From: Alphaproteobacteria bacterium
GTDB taxonomy: Bacteria; Pseudomonadota; Alphaproteobacteria; Sphingomonadales; Sphingomonadaceae
Reading direction: 5' to 3'
NCBI GenBank assembly: GCA_003241875.1
Contig: QBLU01000004.1
Coordinates: 61,332 to 125,331 of the forward strand
Length of the DNA stretch: 64,000 nt
Under the pieces are notes generated by a model. That model was not told where the DNA came from and searched no databases. It was given only the letters and a program-made list of their open reading frames with translations. The first letter of the stretch is position 1. Each line of letters begins with the position of its first letter. This document shows positions 54,917-63,845 of this stretch, piece by piece. The position numbers and the translations under genes are program-made.

Positions 54917-57900
54917 CTGCCGACCCTTTGAACCTGGGGCTTTCCGGCCGCCTGACACGCGCCACCATCCGGTCGCCGCTGACACCGTTGCTGCTGCTCG
55001 CGGCGCTGGTCATCGGCTTGTTGTCGCTGCTCGCCATCCCGCGCGAGGAAGAACCGCAGATCAGCGTGCCGATGGTCGACATCCAGGTCATGGCGCCCGG
55101 CCTGGCCGCCGCCGACGTGGTCGAACTTGTCGGCATCCCGCTCGAGACCATCGTCAGGAGCGTCGACGGCGTCGAGCACGTCTATACCCAGGCCGAAGAC
55201 AATGGCGTGCTGGTCACGGCGCGCTTTCTCGTTGGCTCCAGCCCCGATGCAGCTGCGACGCGCATCGCGGAAAAACTGCGTGCCAACATGGACCGTATCC
55301 CCGTCGGCATCCCGGCGCCCAAGGTGACGGTGCGCGGCATCAACGATGTGCCGATGGTTGTGCTGACGCTGTCGCCGAAACCCGGTGCCGCCGGGCGCTG
55401 GAGCGATGCGGCGCTTTATGAACTCGCCAACAAGCTCCGCACCGAAATCGCCAAGGTCGACAACGTCGGGCTGACCTTCATCACCGGCGGTCGCCCCGAC
55501 GAGATCCGCATTGCCCCCGATCCGGCGCGGCTGGCGCTGCACCGGGTGGCGCTCGGCAACGTCATCGAGGCCGCCAGCCAAGCCAATCGTGCCGCGCCGG
55601 TCGGCACGTTGCGCGACGCCGGCAATGCCGTGACCGTGACATCGGGCAAGACGCTGGCGTCGGCGTCCGAAATCGGCGGCCTGACAGTCCGCGCGATCGA
55701 CGGCGCGCCGGTCTACCTCCGCGACGTCGCCGATGTCAGCCAGGGCCCGCGCGAGGACCAGGCCCGTGCCTGGCGCTGGGCAAAGGACGGCAAGGCCTGG
55801 AACAGCGCGCCAGCCGTCAGCATCGCGGTCGCCAAGCGTTCGGGCGCCAATGCGGTTGTCGTGTCGAGCGCGCTGCTCACGCGTGTCGATGCGCTCAAGG
55901 GCAGCCTCATCCCCGCCGGCGTCGATGTGGCGGTGACGCGCAACTATGGTGCCTCGGCGAACGAGAAGGCCAATGAACTGCTGTACCACCTCGGCCTCGC
56001 CACGGTTTCGATCATCGTCCTCATCGGCCTGGCGATCGGCTGGCGCGAGGCGGCGGTCACCGCCGTCGTCATCCCGACCACCATCCTGCTGACCATGTTC
56101 GCGTCGAACCTGATGGGCTATACGATCAATCGCGTCAGCCTGTTCGCGCTGATCTTTTCGATCGGCATCCTCGTCGATGATGCCATCGTCATCATCGAGA
56201 ATATCGCCCGCCACTGGGGGATGCCCGATGATCGCCCCCGCCTGCAGGCCGCCATCGAGGCGGTCGCCGAAGTCGGCAACCCGACGATCGTCGCCACCCT
56301 GACCGTCATCGCGGCGCTGCTGCCGATGCTGTTCGTCTCGGGCCTGATGGGGCCGTACATGGCGCCGATCCCGGTCAACGCATTGGCAGCGATGGTGTTT
56401 TCCTTCTTTGTCGCGGTGATCTTCGCGCCCTGGCTGATGGTCAGGTTCGCCCGCAAGACGCTCGTCAAGCCGACACACGGCCATGATGAAAGTGGCGGCA
56501 AACTCGGCGCGCTTTATGCCCCGGTCGCCCGGCGCATCATCACCGATCGCCGAACGGCGCGCAATTTCCTGATCCTGGTCGGTGTGTCCACGCTGCTGGC
56601 CGGCTCGGCCTTTTACTTCAAGGCGGTGACGGTCAAGCTGCTGCCGTTCGACAACAAGTCCGAACTGCAGGTCGTCGCCGACCTGCCCGAAGGCACCAGC
56701 CTCGAAGCCACGGCGCGCACGCTCGACGCCGTCGCGGCAATCGTCCGCACCTTGCCCGAAGCCACGGCGATGGAGGCCTATGCCGGCATCTCGGCACCGT
56801 TCAACTTCAACGGGCTCGTCCGCCATTATTTCCTGCGCGACCGGCCCGAGATGGGCGACGTGATGGTGACGCTGCTGCCCAAGGAGGAGCGGAACCGCGC
56901 CAGCCACAGCGTGGCACTCGACCTGCGGGAACAGCTGAAGGCCATCCCGCTGGCGAAGGGGGCATCGCTGAAGGTCGTCGAGACGCCGCCCGGGCCGCCG
57001 GTGATGGCGACGCTGCTTGCCGAGATCTACGGCCCCGATGCCGAGACGCGGCGCGCCACCGCGCGCCAGGTCGAACGCCTGTTCAGGTCGGTGCCCTACC
57101 TCGTCGATGTCGACACCAGCCAGGGCCAGCCCCGCCCGCGGCTGCGGATCGTCGCCAATCGCGACCGGCTCGATTATTTCGGCCTGTCGGAGCGGGAACT
57201 GCAGGACTCCATCGGCGTGCTGATGGGCAACCGCACGCTCGGCTATGCGCCGCGGGGCGACGGGCGGACACCCTTGCCGATCACCATCGCCCTGCCGCAA
57301 TCGGCGCGCAGCTGGAGCCAGGCGCTGGCAAGCACCCCGGTCGCGGTGTCCCGCGCCGGCGGCACCCCAAAGCTGATCGAACCCGGCGAACTCGTCACCG
57401 CCAGCCGCGAAGCCGGCAGCTACAGTCTTTACCGCCGTGACGGCCGCAGCGCCGAAATGGTCACTGCCGAGCTGGCCGGCGCCTATGAGGCACCGATCTA
57501 CGGCATGTTCGCCGTCGACAGCGCCATCGACGGGTTCGACTGGCAGGCCGCCGGCCTCGCCAGACCCGATGTCCGCTTCAACGGCCAGCCCGACGACGAA
57601 TCGAGGCCCAGCCTGCTCTGGGATGGCGAATGGGAAATTACCTGGGTGACCTTTCGCGACATGGGGGCGGCCTTTGGGGTCGCGCTGATCGCCATCTATG
57701 TCCTCGTCGTGGCGCAGTTCAAAAGCTTCAAGCTGCCGCTGGTTATCCTGACGCCGGTACCGCTGACGCTGATCGGGATCGTCATCGGCCACATGCTGTT
57801 CGACGCGCCGTTCACCGCCACGTCGATGATCGGCTTCATCGCATTGGCCGGCATCATCGTCCGCAACTCGATCCTGCTCGTCGATTTCATCCGCCACAGC

Positions 57901-58173
57901 GCGGCCCCCGGCAAGCCGCTGCGCGACACCCTTGTCGAAGCCGGCACCATCCGCTTCAAGCCGATCGTGCTGACCGCCGCCGCGGCGATGATCGGTGCAT
58001 CGGTCATCCTCACCGATCCGATCTTCCAGGGCCTCGCCATCTCGCTGTTGTTCGGGCTTGCGTCATCGACGCTGTTGACGGTGCTGGTCATCCCCGCGAT
58101 TTACATCGTGCTGCGCGACGACGGCCGGGAACCCGCACAAAAGTTGGGCCGCAGAGGAACAGTGCACGCATGA
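54913..58173 (+). CDS. RND efflux pump (AcrB/HAE1-like)
   Basis: 1086 residues with the RND layout: helix 1, a large periplasmic domain, helices 2-7, a second periplasmic domain and helices 8-12. The proton-relay pair Asp-Asp is in helix 4 ('GILVDDAIVIIENIARHW'). Not a metal-specific type by motifs seen. Fusion in one transcript with rhodanese and a persulfide-type ArsR points to export of a reactive sulfur species or of toxic by-products of sulfide stress. Substrate is inference. Confidence 0.9.
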   Translation: MTADPLNLGLSGRLTRATIRSPLTPLLLLAALVIGLLSLLAIPREEEPQISVPMVDIQVMAPGLAAADVVELVGIPLETIVRSVDGVEHVYTQAEDNGVLVTARFLVGSSPDAAATRIAEKLRANMDRIPVGIPAPKVTVRGINDVPMVVLTLSPKPGAAGRWSDAALYELANKLRTEIAKVDNVGLTFITGGRPDEIRIAPDPARLALHRVALGNVIEAASQANRAAPVGTLRDAGNAVTVTSGKTLASASEIGGLTVRAIDGAPVYLRDVADVSQGPREDQARAWRWAKDGKAWNSAPAVSIAVAKRSGANAVVVSSALLTRVDALKGSLIPAGVDVAVTRNYGASANEKANELLYHLGLATVSIIVLIGLAIGWREAAVTAVVIPTTILLTMFASNLMGYTINRVSLFALIFSIGILVDDAIVIIENIARHWGMPDDRPRLQAAIEAVAEVGNPTIVATLTVIAALLPMLFVSGLMGPYMAPIPVNALAAMVFSFFVAVIFAPWLMVRFARKTLVKPTHGHDESGGKLGALYAPVARRIITDRRTARNFLILVGVSTLLAGSAFYFKAVTVKLLPFDNKSELQVVADLPEGTSLEATARTLDAVAAIVRTLPEATAMEAYAGISAPFNFNGLVRHYFLRDRPEMGDVMVTLLPKEERNRASHSVALDLREQLKAIPLAKGASLKVVETPPGPPVMATLLAEIYGPDAETRRATARQVERLFRSVPYLVDVDTSQGQPRPRLRIVANRDRLDYFGLSERELQDSIGVLMGNRTLGYAPRGDGRTPLPITIALPQSARSWSQALASTPVAVSRAGGTPKLIEPGELVTASREAGSYSLYRRDGRSAEMVTAELAGAYEAPIYGMFAVDSAIDGFDWQAAGLARPDVRFNGQPDDESRPSLLWDGEWEITWVTFRDMGAAFGVALIAIYVLVVAQFKSFKLPLVILTPVPLTLIGIVIGHMLFDAPFTATSMIGFIALAGIIVRNSILLVDFIRHSAAPGKPLRDTLVEAGTIRFKPIVLTAAAAMIGASVILTDPIFQGLAISLLFGLASSTLLTVLVIPAIYIVLRDDGREPAQKLGRRGTVHA

Positions 58174-58487
58174 TGACCGGATCGAACGTCGAAGCCCTTG
58201 CCAGCCGCGCCGCCGAAGCCGCAACGACCCTGAAGCTCATCGCCAACGAACAGCGGCTGCTGCTGCTCTGCCGGCTGTCCGGCGGCGAATGCCCGGTCGG
58301 CGAGCTTGTCGAAATGACCGGCCTGTCGCAGTCCGCCGTCTCGCAGCACCTCGCCAAGCTGCGCCAGGGCGGCATGGTCCGCACCCGCCGTGCTGCGACG
58401 ACGATCTATTACCGCGTCGCCGACCAGGGCGTGCACGATCTGATGGACATGCTGTGCGACCGCTTCGGCGGAGCCGCGCAGGGCTGA
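58170..58487 (+). CDS. ArsR-family regulator, BigR/SqrR-like
   Basis: 105 residues, ATG overlapping the pump stop (ATGA); a second ATG follows directly. Winged helix: 'LKLIANEQRLLLLCRLSGGE', recognition 'GLSQSAVSQHLAKLRQGGMV', wing 'RTRRAATTIYYRV'. Cysteines are C34, C41 and C96 ('DMLCDRFGG'). C34 aligns with the first redox Cys of BigR/SqrR, and C96 sits about one helical turn from the second. It should release DNA when these form a persulfide-linked disulfide, inducing the whole island. Confidence 0.75.
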   Translation: MMTGSNVEALASRAAEAATTLKLIANEQRLLLLCRLSGGECPVGELVEMTGLSQSAVSQHLAKLRQGGMVRTRRAATTIYYRVADQGVHDLMDMLCDRFGGAAQG

Positions 58488-58590
58488 AAGCCTGTACGCA
58501 TTTGCCGAAGCGCGCGCGGCCGCGCCCGTTATGGAAGCTGTCGCCCAACAAGACGCGGAAGTCCATGTCGGCGTCGGCTCAGGTCGATCT

Positions 58591-58971
58591 CTAGACCATG
58601 CGTGCGAAGTTGGCGGCCGATCCTGCTGTCCTGCCGCGCGCTGGAATGGTCGGCTCAAGGCGTGGGCTGTCCGGCGCCGCTGTGCTGGCCAGGTGCGCCA
58701 GCAGTTTCGATGCCTGCTCGAGTGCCACCGGATCGACCCGATAATAGACCTGCTTGGCGGCGCGGCGGGTGATGACAAGACGGGCCTTGCGCAGAATTGC
58801 CAGTTGCTGGGACAGCCCTGGCTGCCCGATCCCCGATGCAGCATCGATTTCGCTGACGGCATGCTCGCCAGCGGCAAGCAACGTCAGCAAGCGCAATCGC
58901 GTCTCATGACCGAGCACGCGAAACACTTCGACATGGTTCTCGGCATCGGTCTGGGCGGGGTTGTCGCTCAT
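58591..58971 (-). CDS. second ArsR-family regulator, Cys-free
   Basis: 126 residues. ArsR winged helix 'FRVLGHETRLRLLTLLAAGE', 'GIGQPGLSQQLAILRKARLV', 'RRAAKQVYYRV', plus a disordered ~30-residue tail. It contains no Cys at all, so it cannot sense sulfur by a thiol switch in the way BigR does. Overlaps the peroxiredoxin gene by 4 bp and is probably its downstream partner. Confidence 0.8.
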   Translation of the reverse strand: MSDNPAQTDAENHVEVFRVLGHETRLRLLTLLAAGEHAVSEIDAASGIGQPGLSQQLAILRKARLVITRRAAKQVYYRVDPVALEQASKLLAHLASTAAPDSPRLEPTIPARGRTAGSAANFARMV

Positions 58972-59639
58972 CGCGCACCGGCCGCAGCATCGGCGCCTTC
59001 GACCAGGCGATGAAACCAGGCGTCACCGCCGGGACTTGCCAGCATCGCGTCCTGATGGACTTCGGGGGGCATCAGCACGGCATCACCCGGGCGCCAGCCT
59101 TCAGGCGTGACAACATCGTCGGCGTCGACACGTTGCAGCGCTGCCACCAGACGCAGCATCTCGTCGACGCTGCGGCCGACCGTGGCCGGATAGCAGGTGA
59201 TGGCCCGAATGACGCCGGCGGGATCGATGAAGAAGGTCGATCGCATGGTTCCGGCATCGCCTGCCGTAGCGGCGATCATGCCATAGGCGTGCCCGATGAC
59301 CATCGACGGGTCCTCGATGATCGGGAAACTGATGGTGACGCCAATATTCTCGCGGATCGCCCGCACCCAGGCGAGATGCGAATAAAGGCTGTCGACGGAA
59401 ATGGCGAGAAGTGCGCAATCCAGCGCTGCAAAGCGATCGGCAGCCCTCGACAGCGCCACGAACTCGGTGGTGCAGACTGGCGTGAAATCGGCGGGATGCG
59501 AGAAAAGCACCAGCCAACGACCCCGATAGTCCGACAGGCTGACAGGCCCCATGGTCGTGCGCGCTTCAAAATTCGGCGCGGTGTCGCCAAGAAGAAGCGG
59601 GGAGCAAGGCGTTGGTGTCGGGCTGGCGCTGTCGGACAT
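58968..59639 (-). CDS. peroxiredoxin, 1-Cys/Prx6-like
   Basis: 223 residues from ATG 59639; an in-frame TTG at 59666 would add nine residues. AhpC/TSA fold with peroxidatic C56 in 'FSHPADFTPVCTTEFVALSR', and a long C-terminal half ('GWRPGDAVLMPPE') as in Prx6-type enzymes. It would remove peroxides, or persulfides, accompanying sulfide oxidation. Divergent from the metallo-beta-lactamase gene across site B. Confidence 0.88.
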   Translation of the reverse strand: MSDSASPTPTPCSPLLLGDTAPNFEARTTMGPVSLSDYRGRWLVLFSHPADFTPVCTTEFVALSRAADRFAALDCALLAISVDSLYSHLAWVRAIRENIGVTISFPIIEDPSMVIGHAYGMIAATAGDAGTMRSTFFIDPAGVIRAITCYPATVGRSVDEMLRLVAALQRVDADDVVTPEGWRPGDAVLMPPEVHQDAMLASPGGDAWFHRLVEGADAAAGAR

Positions 59640-59695
59640 GGACAATGCGTTGCTTTCTGCTGGCAAAATGGATCAATCTGCAACATAACTGAACT

Positions 59696-59718
59696 CGATT
59701 ACAGATCAAGTGTAATTG
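59696..59718. promoter_or_regulatory. operator-like palindrome (sulfide island site B)
   Basis: CGATTACA-GATCAAG-TGTAATTG: 8-base arms with ATTACA/TGTAAT perfectly paired, 7-base spacer. A TTGACA at 59716-59721 follows, overlapping the right arm. It lies between the divergent peroxiredoxin and MBL genes and resembles site A (53481-53503) in length, spacer and CGATT ends. The same BigR-like regulator probably binds both. Confidence 0.55.
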
Positions 59719-59754
59719 ACAAAGTTGTGTTCGATTTGCTGTCCGGAGGTAGCA

Positions 59755-60663
59755 ATGCCAGACGCCACCATGCAGGTTGCAGCGACGATCGCGGCCGGTC
59801 CAGGGCCGCAGGTCATCAGCCTCTTCGACGAAGCCACCTTTACCGCGACGCATCTGGTATTCGACCCCGAGACGCGCGACGCGGCAATCATCGATTCCGT
59901 GCTCGATTTCGATCCCGCCTCGGGTCGCATCTCGCACGGCTCGGCCGACAAGTTGATTGCGCTGGTGAGCGAGCACACTCTGCAGGTCCGCTGGATCCTC
60001 GAAACGCACGCTCATGCCGATCACCTGTCGGCGGCGCCCTACCTTCAGGAAAAGCTCGGTGGCCAGATCGCCATCGGGGAGGCCATCCGCGACGTCCAGG
60101 GCGTCTTCGGTGCCATATTCAACGAGGGTGCCGACTTTGCCCGCGACGGGTCGCAGTTCGATCACCTGTTCACCGATGGCGATCGTTTTCGCATCGGCAG
60201 CATGGATGCCATTGCCGTGCACGTGCCTGGGCACACCCCGGCCGACATGGCCTATGTCATCGGCGACGCTGCCTTCGTCGGCGACACACTGTTCATGCCG
60301 GACTATGGCACGGCACGAGCCGACTTCCCCGGCGGCGACGCCCGCACCCTGTTCCGTTCGATCCGCCGACTTCTGACATTGCCAGCCCCGACCCGGGTTT
60401 TCCTTTGTCATGATTACAAGGCACCGGGTCGCGACAGCTTCGCCTGGCAAACCACCATCGGTGTCGAACACAGCGCCAATATCCATGTCCATGACGGCGT
60501 TGCCGAGGATGACTTCGTCGAAATGCGCGAGGCGCGCGACAAGACGTTAGCTATGCCGCGGCTCATCCTGCCGTCGCTTCAGGTCAACATCCGTGCCGGC
60601 CATTTGCCGCCGGCAGAAGCGAACGGCACTCGTTATCTCAAACTGCCGCTGAACATCCTCTAG
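59755..60663 (+). CDS. metallo-beta-lactamase-fold persulfide dioxygenase-like protein
   Basis: 302 residues from ATG 59755 (GGAGGTAGCA upstream). Metal site H85-x-H87-x-D89-H90 in 'ETHAHADHLSA', later 'VHVPGHTPADM' and 'FVGDTLFMPDYGTARADFPG', all typical of the ETHE1/Blh family. ETHE1 enzymes oxidise glutathione persulfide to sulfite. Blh is a known partner of BigR, which matches the ArsR here. Likely cytoplasmic, with SQR and rhodanese supplying persulfide. Confidence 0.85.
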   Translation: MPDATMQVAATIAAGPGPQVISLFDEATFTATHLVFDPETRDAAIIDSVLDFDPASGRISHGSADKLIALVSEHTLQVRWILETHAHADHLSAAPYLQEKLGGQIAIGEAIRDVQGVFGAIFNEGADFARDGSQFDHLFTDGDRFRIGSMDAIAVHVPGHTPADMAYVIGDAAFVGDTLFMPDYGTARADFPGGDARTLFRSIRRLLTLPAPTRVFLCHDYKAPGRDSFAWQTTIGVEHSANIHVHDGVAEDDFVEMREARDKTLAMPRLILPSLQVNIRAGHLPPAEANGTRYLKLPLNIL

Positions 60664-60869
60664 TATCATGAGGCTCCAACCCGTCCACTAGTGTTCGGCG
60701 CCAGCTCCGGCGGACTGATCGGCTTTGCGCTGGGCCTTGTCGGCGTGTGGTGGCATGCCCGGCAGGGGCCGCCAACGATGCAAGTTTCGAGCCCGCGAAC
60801 GCTCACCGGAGGGCCGATCCTAGTTCGACGCTGCCGTATCCCGGCGCTATGCCCATGTCATTGGAACGG
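60664..60869. other. gap after the sulfur island, no firm gene
   Basis: A hydrophobic stretch FGASSGGLIGFALGLVGVWW (GTG at 60691) could be the start of a truncated membrane protein, but it has no ribosome-binding site and soon turns into low-quality sequence. I read this as the left junction of the foreign segment. Confidence 0.35.
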
Positions 60870-61063
60870 TGGTGGAGCAAGGGAGGATCGAACTCCCTTT
60901 ACCTAACCATTTGAAAACAATCGCTTATCTACCAAGAGATGTCACTGTTGAGTGATCCGCATGTAACACCGGTGATCGGTCTAGCCAAGGCGACTTTTGT
61001 CCACTCCTAAGCTAGCCCGTTCTGGTGCGACTAAATACCTTGCCGACGGTGGTGGAGAGCAAG
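60866..61063 (+). repeat. short direct repeats around a tRNA-like remnant
   Basis: ACGGTGGTGGAGCAAG at 60866-60881 and ACGGTGGTGGAGAGCAAG at 61046-61063 differ by a 2-base insertion. The pair could be att-site duplication, or two tRNA 3' ends (both read CTCC-ACCA on the minus strand). The remaining 60946-61101 holds no gene I can see. Confidence 0.4.
60870..60945 (-). pseudogene. degenerate tRNA-like sequence
   Basis: On the minus strand: a perfect T-arm (GGGAG-TTCGATC-CTCCC), 3' acceptor strand TTGCTCC, discriminator A and CCA, and a D-loop-like TTGGTAGA upstream. The 5' acceptor (expected GGAGCAA) is missing and the anticodon arm does not pair well. It may be a tRNA fragment left by integration at a tRNA 3' end, next to the recombinase genes. 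Confidence 0.45.
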
Positions 61064-61101
61064 CCTCTCCGCTATGCGGTATTCGAATGTAGTGTAGTAG
61101 G

Positions 61102-61758
61102 TTAACCCAATAGACTCTTACCGAGCGTAATCAGTAACTCTGTTGCTAAGCCCGCGATTACGCCGTCCTTATAGCGATCAATGAGTTCTTCGAGCGCTGC
61201 AAACAACGTCATTTGTAGTATGATCCACTTAACCTCACCAACCCTTATAAGTTCTCGGCTTGCCTTAAGCTGACCAATAATCCTTTGCCGAAAGGTGGGT
61301 TCATCGGAAATCCCATTCGACTGCTCAACCTCCAAAATAAGGCTGGACAGGGGTTGCTCAACTAGCACAATCTGATTGTGCGTAAGTGAGACAATGCGAT
61401 CAGCCGCTGGGATAGTGCCACTGGTTGTTTCGAGGTTGTATCCTCCTGATGAACCTGAGCCCAACACTAGTGGATGTGGGTCAATACCTTGTGCAATAAG
61501 TTCTTCAGCAGCCATCTTCCCGTTGCCAGATATAGATATCGGCTGATCACTAGGCCCTTCTCCAATCGCTCGCTGTGCAGCGGCTTGAGCCCAACCATGG
61601 ATCTGAAAATACTCGGCAACCTCGTCGTCAAGATAGGAGTCTCTTGGAACATCGTACCGCTGCGTCAATTCACTAACGGTTACAGGCACATCTCGGTTTC
61701 TACGGTGTTCACGGTACAGAGCCACTAGGTAAGGTTTAGCAAAGTCGGCTCTGTTCAT
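61102..61758 (-). CDS. hypothetical protein on the mobile segment
   Basis: 218 residues from ATG 61758 (MNRADFAKPYLVALYREHRR); an in-frame ATG at 61875 would add 39 Arg/Lys-rich residues. AT-richer and with different codon use than the left part of the window. 'VSELTQRYDVPRDSYLDDEV' looks like a helix-turn-helix-like start, and the C-terminus has a hydrophobic end ('AGLATELLITLGKSLLG'). No family recognised; a cargo gene of the element. Confidence 0.6.
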   Translation of the reverse strand: MNRADFAKPYLVALYREHRRNRDVPVTVSELTQRYDVPRDSYLDDEVAEYFQIHGWAQAAAQRAIGEGPSDQPISISGNGKMAAEELIAQGIDPHPLVLGSGSSGGYNLETTSGTIPAADRIVSLTHNQIVLVEQPLSSLILEVEQSNGISDEPTFRQRIIGQLKASRELIRVGEVKWIILQMTLFAALEELIDRYKDGVIAGLATELLITLGKSLLG

Positions 61759-61875
61759 TTCGAAACCATCCTTAGCGCTCGGTTGGGCTCCCCATGATCT
61801 TCCAACCCACCGCCGGTCAATAGCTAGCGACCTGTATCCGGTGAGCTTACGCGAGCGGGGCTGTTTATCTGACAT

Positions 61876-62152
61876 CGGACGCGTATTCCCCCCGCCCCCG
61901 GGACCCTCTCCGGCCTGTGAGCCTTTTCACAACCTCATCACGCCACAAAGGAGGGCATAGTTTTCGCACCTAGCGGTGGCATGCGGGCAGTGCCTTAGAA
62001 GTCAATCAAATGCCCCTCCCGAGGCAGAGCACGCTGCATCTAAATCGACCGGTTCCGATACCCATGGCCTATCTGTATCGAATATTAGCTTTACACGGTT
62101 TTCGATGCAGTCCATATATCGAGCCGCGTTAGCGATACAGGGGACAGACAGC
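61876..62152. promoter_or_regulatory. region upstream of the resolvase, possible res site
   Basis: No gene. It contains several short repeats of a TATCGA/GATAC core (GTATCGAATATTAGC near 62076, ATATATCGAGC near 62113, GCGATACAGGGG near 62130), within 80 bp of the resolvase start. Serine resolvases bind such inverted subsites next to their gene. Only suggestive. Confidence 0.3.
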
Positions 62153-62731
62153 ATGGCACGAACCTTCGCCTATTGCCGGGTTAGCACCACGGACCAAACC
62201 ACGGACAACCAAGTCAGGGAAATTGAGGCCGCAGGCTTTGCTGTCGAGGCCAAGCGCATTGTGGTGGAGACTGTTTCCGGCTCTGTGCCAGCCATGGAGC
62301 GCAAAGGCTTTGCCCGGCTTAGGGACAAGTTGGAGGCTGGCGACGTTCTGATTGTAACCAAGCTCGACAGGCTGGGGCGTAATGCCATGGACGTACGTGC
62401 AACCGTCGATGCGCTAGCGGGTGATAACGTCCGGGTTCACTGCCTTGCGCTAGGTGGCGTCGATCTCACCAGTCCGGCTGGGAAGATGACCATGGGTGTC
62501 ATCGCTGCTGTGGCAGAGTTTGAGCGCGATCTCCTGATTGAGCGGACGCAGGCCGGATTGACCCGCGCCAAGGCTGAGGGGCGCACGCTGGGCAGGCCAG
62601 CCGCACTCGACGCCACACAGCAGGCCACAATCCGCGAGAGGCGGTCCGCCGGGGTTTCCCTTGGCGTGCTGGCGAAGGACTACGCGGTATCTCGGGCTGC
62701 TATTCAGCGGGTCGAAAAGCGCGCTAGCTGA
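62153..62731 (+). CDS. serine recombinase (resolvase/invertase family)
   Basis: 192 residues from ATG 62153; the frame extends upstream without a site. Catalytic S11 in 'FAYCRVSTTDQTTDNQ', the family motifs 'VLIVTKLDRLGRNAMDV' and 'FERDLLIERTQAGL', and a C-terminal HTH ('LGVLAKDYAVSRAAIQRVEK'). It is the short resolvase/invertase type (Tn3, Hin-like), acting on a DNA site nearby, probably to resolve or invert the element. Confidence 0.9.
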   Translation: MARTFAYCRVSTTDQTTDNQVREIEAAGFAVEAKRIVVETVSGSVPAMERKGFARLRDKLEAGDVLIVTKLDRLGRNAMDVRATVDALAGDNVRVHCLALGGVDLTSPAGKMTMGVIAAVAEFERDLLIERTQAGLTRAKAEGRTLGRPAALDATQQATIRERRSAGVSLGVLAKDYAVSRAAIQRVEKRAS

Positions 62732-63236
62732 AGGCGGCCACACAGGCCCGCTGAGAGGCGCGAGGCTGGGGAGATGCCAGCGTGCCACAGCATTGAGCGG
62801 CGGCGCTCCTGGGCCATCCTGACGCGTGCCGCTCGACGGGGTTGGGCAAAGCGATACCATCAAACATACGAAACCGTCAGGGATGACGCAAAACATCAGG
62901 ATGACCATGGGAGAGGCCGTGCAAACGGTCGGTCATCGCCGGGCTGCCCTCATACCGCTCTAGCCATGACAGGTTATGTGCAAGGTGATCCGTTCACTCC
63001 CGTTGTATCTATTTGGTGGCAGTATGCCGGGTTAACCATTGGATATAGCGGGAGAGACGGACAGCTTCACCCGCCCAACCAATCTAGGTTATGATGATGG
63101 ACAGACTATGGCACAGATGAGAAGAAACCAATGGCTAAATCATGGTCATCCTCTAGTAGAATGTGGCATAGGACCAAGCTATCTACTCCGAACAGCCTAA
63201 AGACATCTCGAGGATCAACCTCAGGGCCAGCACTGG
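62732..63236. other. intergenic region, no gene seen
   Basis: About 500 bp between the resolvase and the convergent integrase fragment. Short open frames exist but lack ribosome-binding sites and family features. Composition is less GC-rich than the island to the left. Confidence 0.5.
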
Positions 63237-63836
63237 CTAGCCATTGATATGCCATACTGGTGGAAGGGTGAAGGCTGGCACTCTATAGATGCTCATAGCG
63301 GCTACTGTCTGGGCTAAACTATACCCGTCTCCATAGTCGTCAGCAATGTCCTCGCCTGAATGACCCATGATCTGGCGTTGTATTCCTTCAATCATTCCAC
63401 AGTTCCTAGCCATGTCCTTAAAGGTATGTCTGAACGAATGAAACACTAGGCGGCGATCAGTCAACCCACATATGGTCCGACGGTATTGGCTGAACCACTC
63501 TCCCCACTTAGCGGTATACACACCATACTTATTTGGCTTAAGCTTATCAAATATTCTCACCTGTTTAGCCGCGCGAGCCATTTCCACAAAACGGATAAAG
63601 CCAAGCTGCAACAATGCATCATGGATAGGGATAACCCGCACACTCCCAGAGTTCTTCAAGTGCAAGCCGTCGGCCTCATCCGAAGTAATGCTAATGACCC
63701 AAGCCGTGCTGTCCTGGTCGTTGTCATCGAGATAGGTAGCTTTGATAACGTCGCAAGGTCGGAGCTGACCCAGTTCTTCCAGTCGGGCACCGGTATATAG
63801 AGCCAAGATAGGCAGCCAATATGCAGCCTCACCCAT
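63237..63836 (-). pseudogene. tyrosine recombinase (phage-type integrase), N-terminus missing
   Basis: 199 residues of the catalytic domain only. Active-site residues: R18 in 'LYTGARLEELGQLRPCDV', H133 and R136 in 'VFHSFRHTFKDMARNCGM', H159 in 'IMGHSGEDI', and the tyrosine in 'YGDGYS' (Y168 or Y172). The arm-binding and core-binding domains, normally another ~200 residues, are absent. The coding match stops at about 63845, where the 50-bp tandem repeats start, so the gene looks interrupted or truncated there. Confidence 0.8.
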
Positions 63837-63845
63837 TCCAGCAGT

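Noticed and set aside
54775..57897. 1040-codon open frame antisense to the RND pump
   Set aside because: High-GC third-position bias keeps the opposite strand open. The predicted protein is compositionally odd (His/Asp/Arg/Gln-rich) without domains, while the sense strand encodes a full RND pump.
60691..60906. 71-codon frame after the MBL gene
   Set aside because: Hydrophobic start but no ribosome-binding site, and it runs through the tRNA-like sequence.
61050..61080. Second tRNA 3' end
   Set aside because: Reads CTCTCC-ACCA on the minus strand but has no T-arm before it; only a simple hairpin. Kept only as half of a direct repeat.
62774..63094. 106-codon frame between resolvase and integrase
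   Set aside because: No ribosome-binding site, no family pattern, irregular composition.
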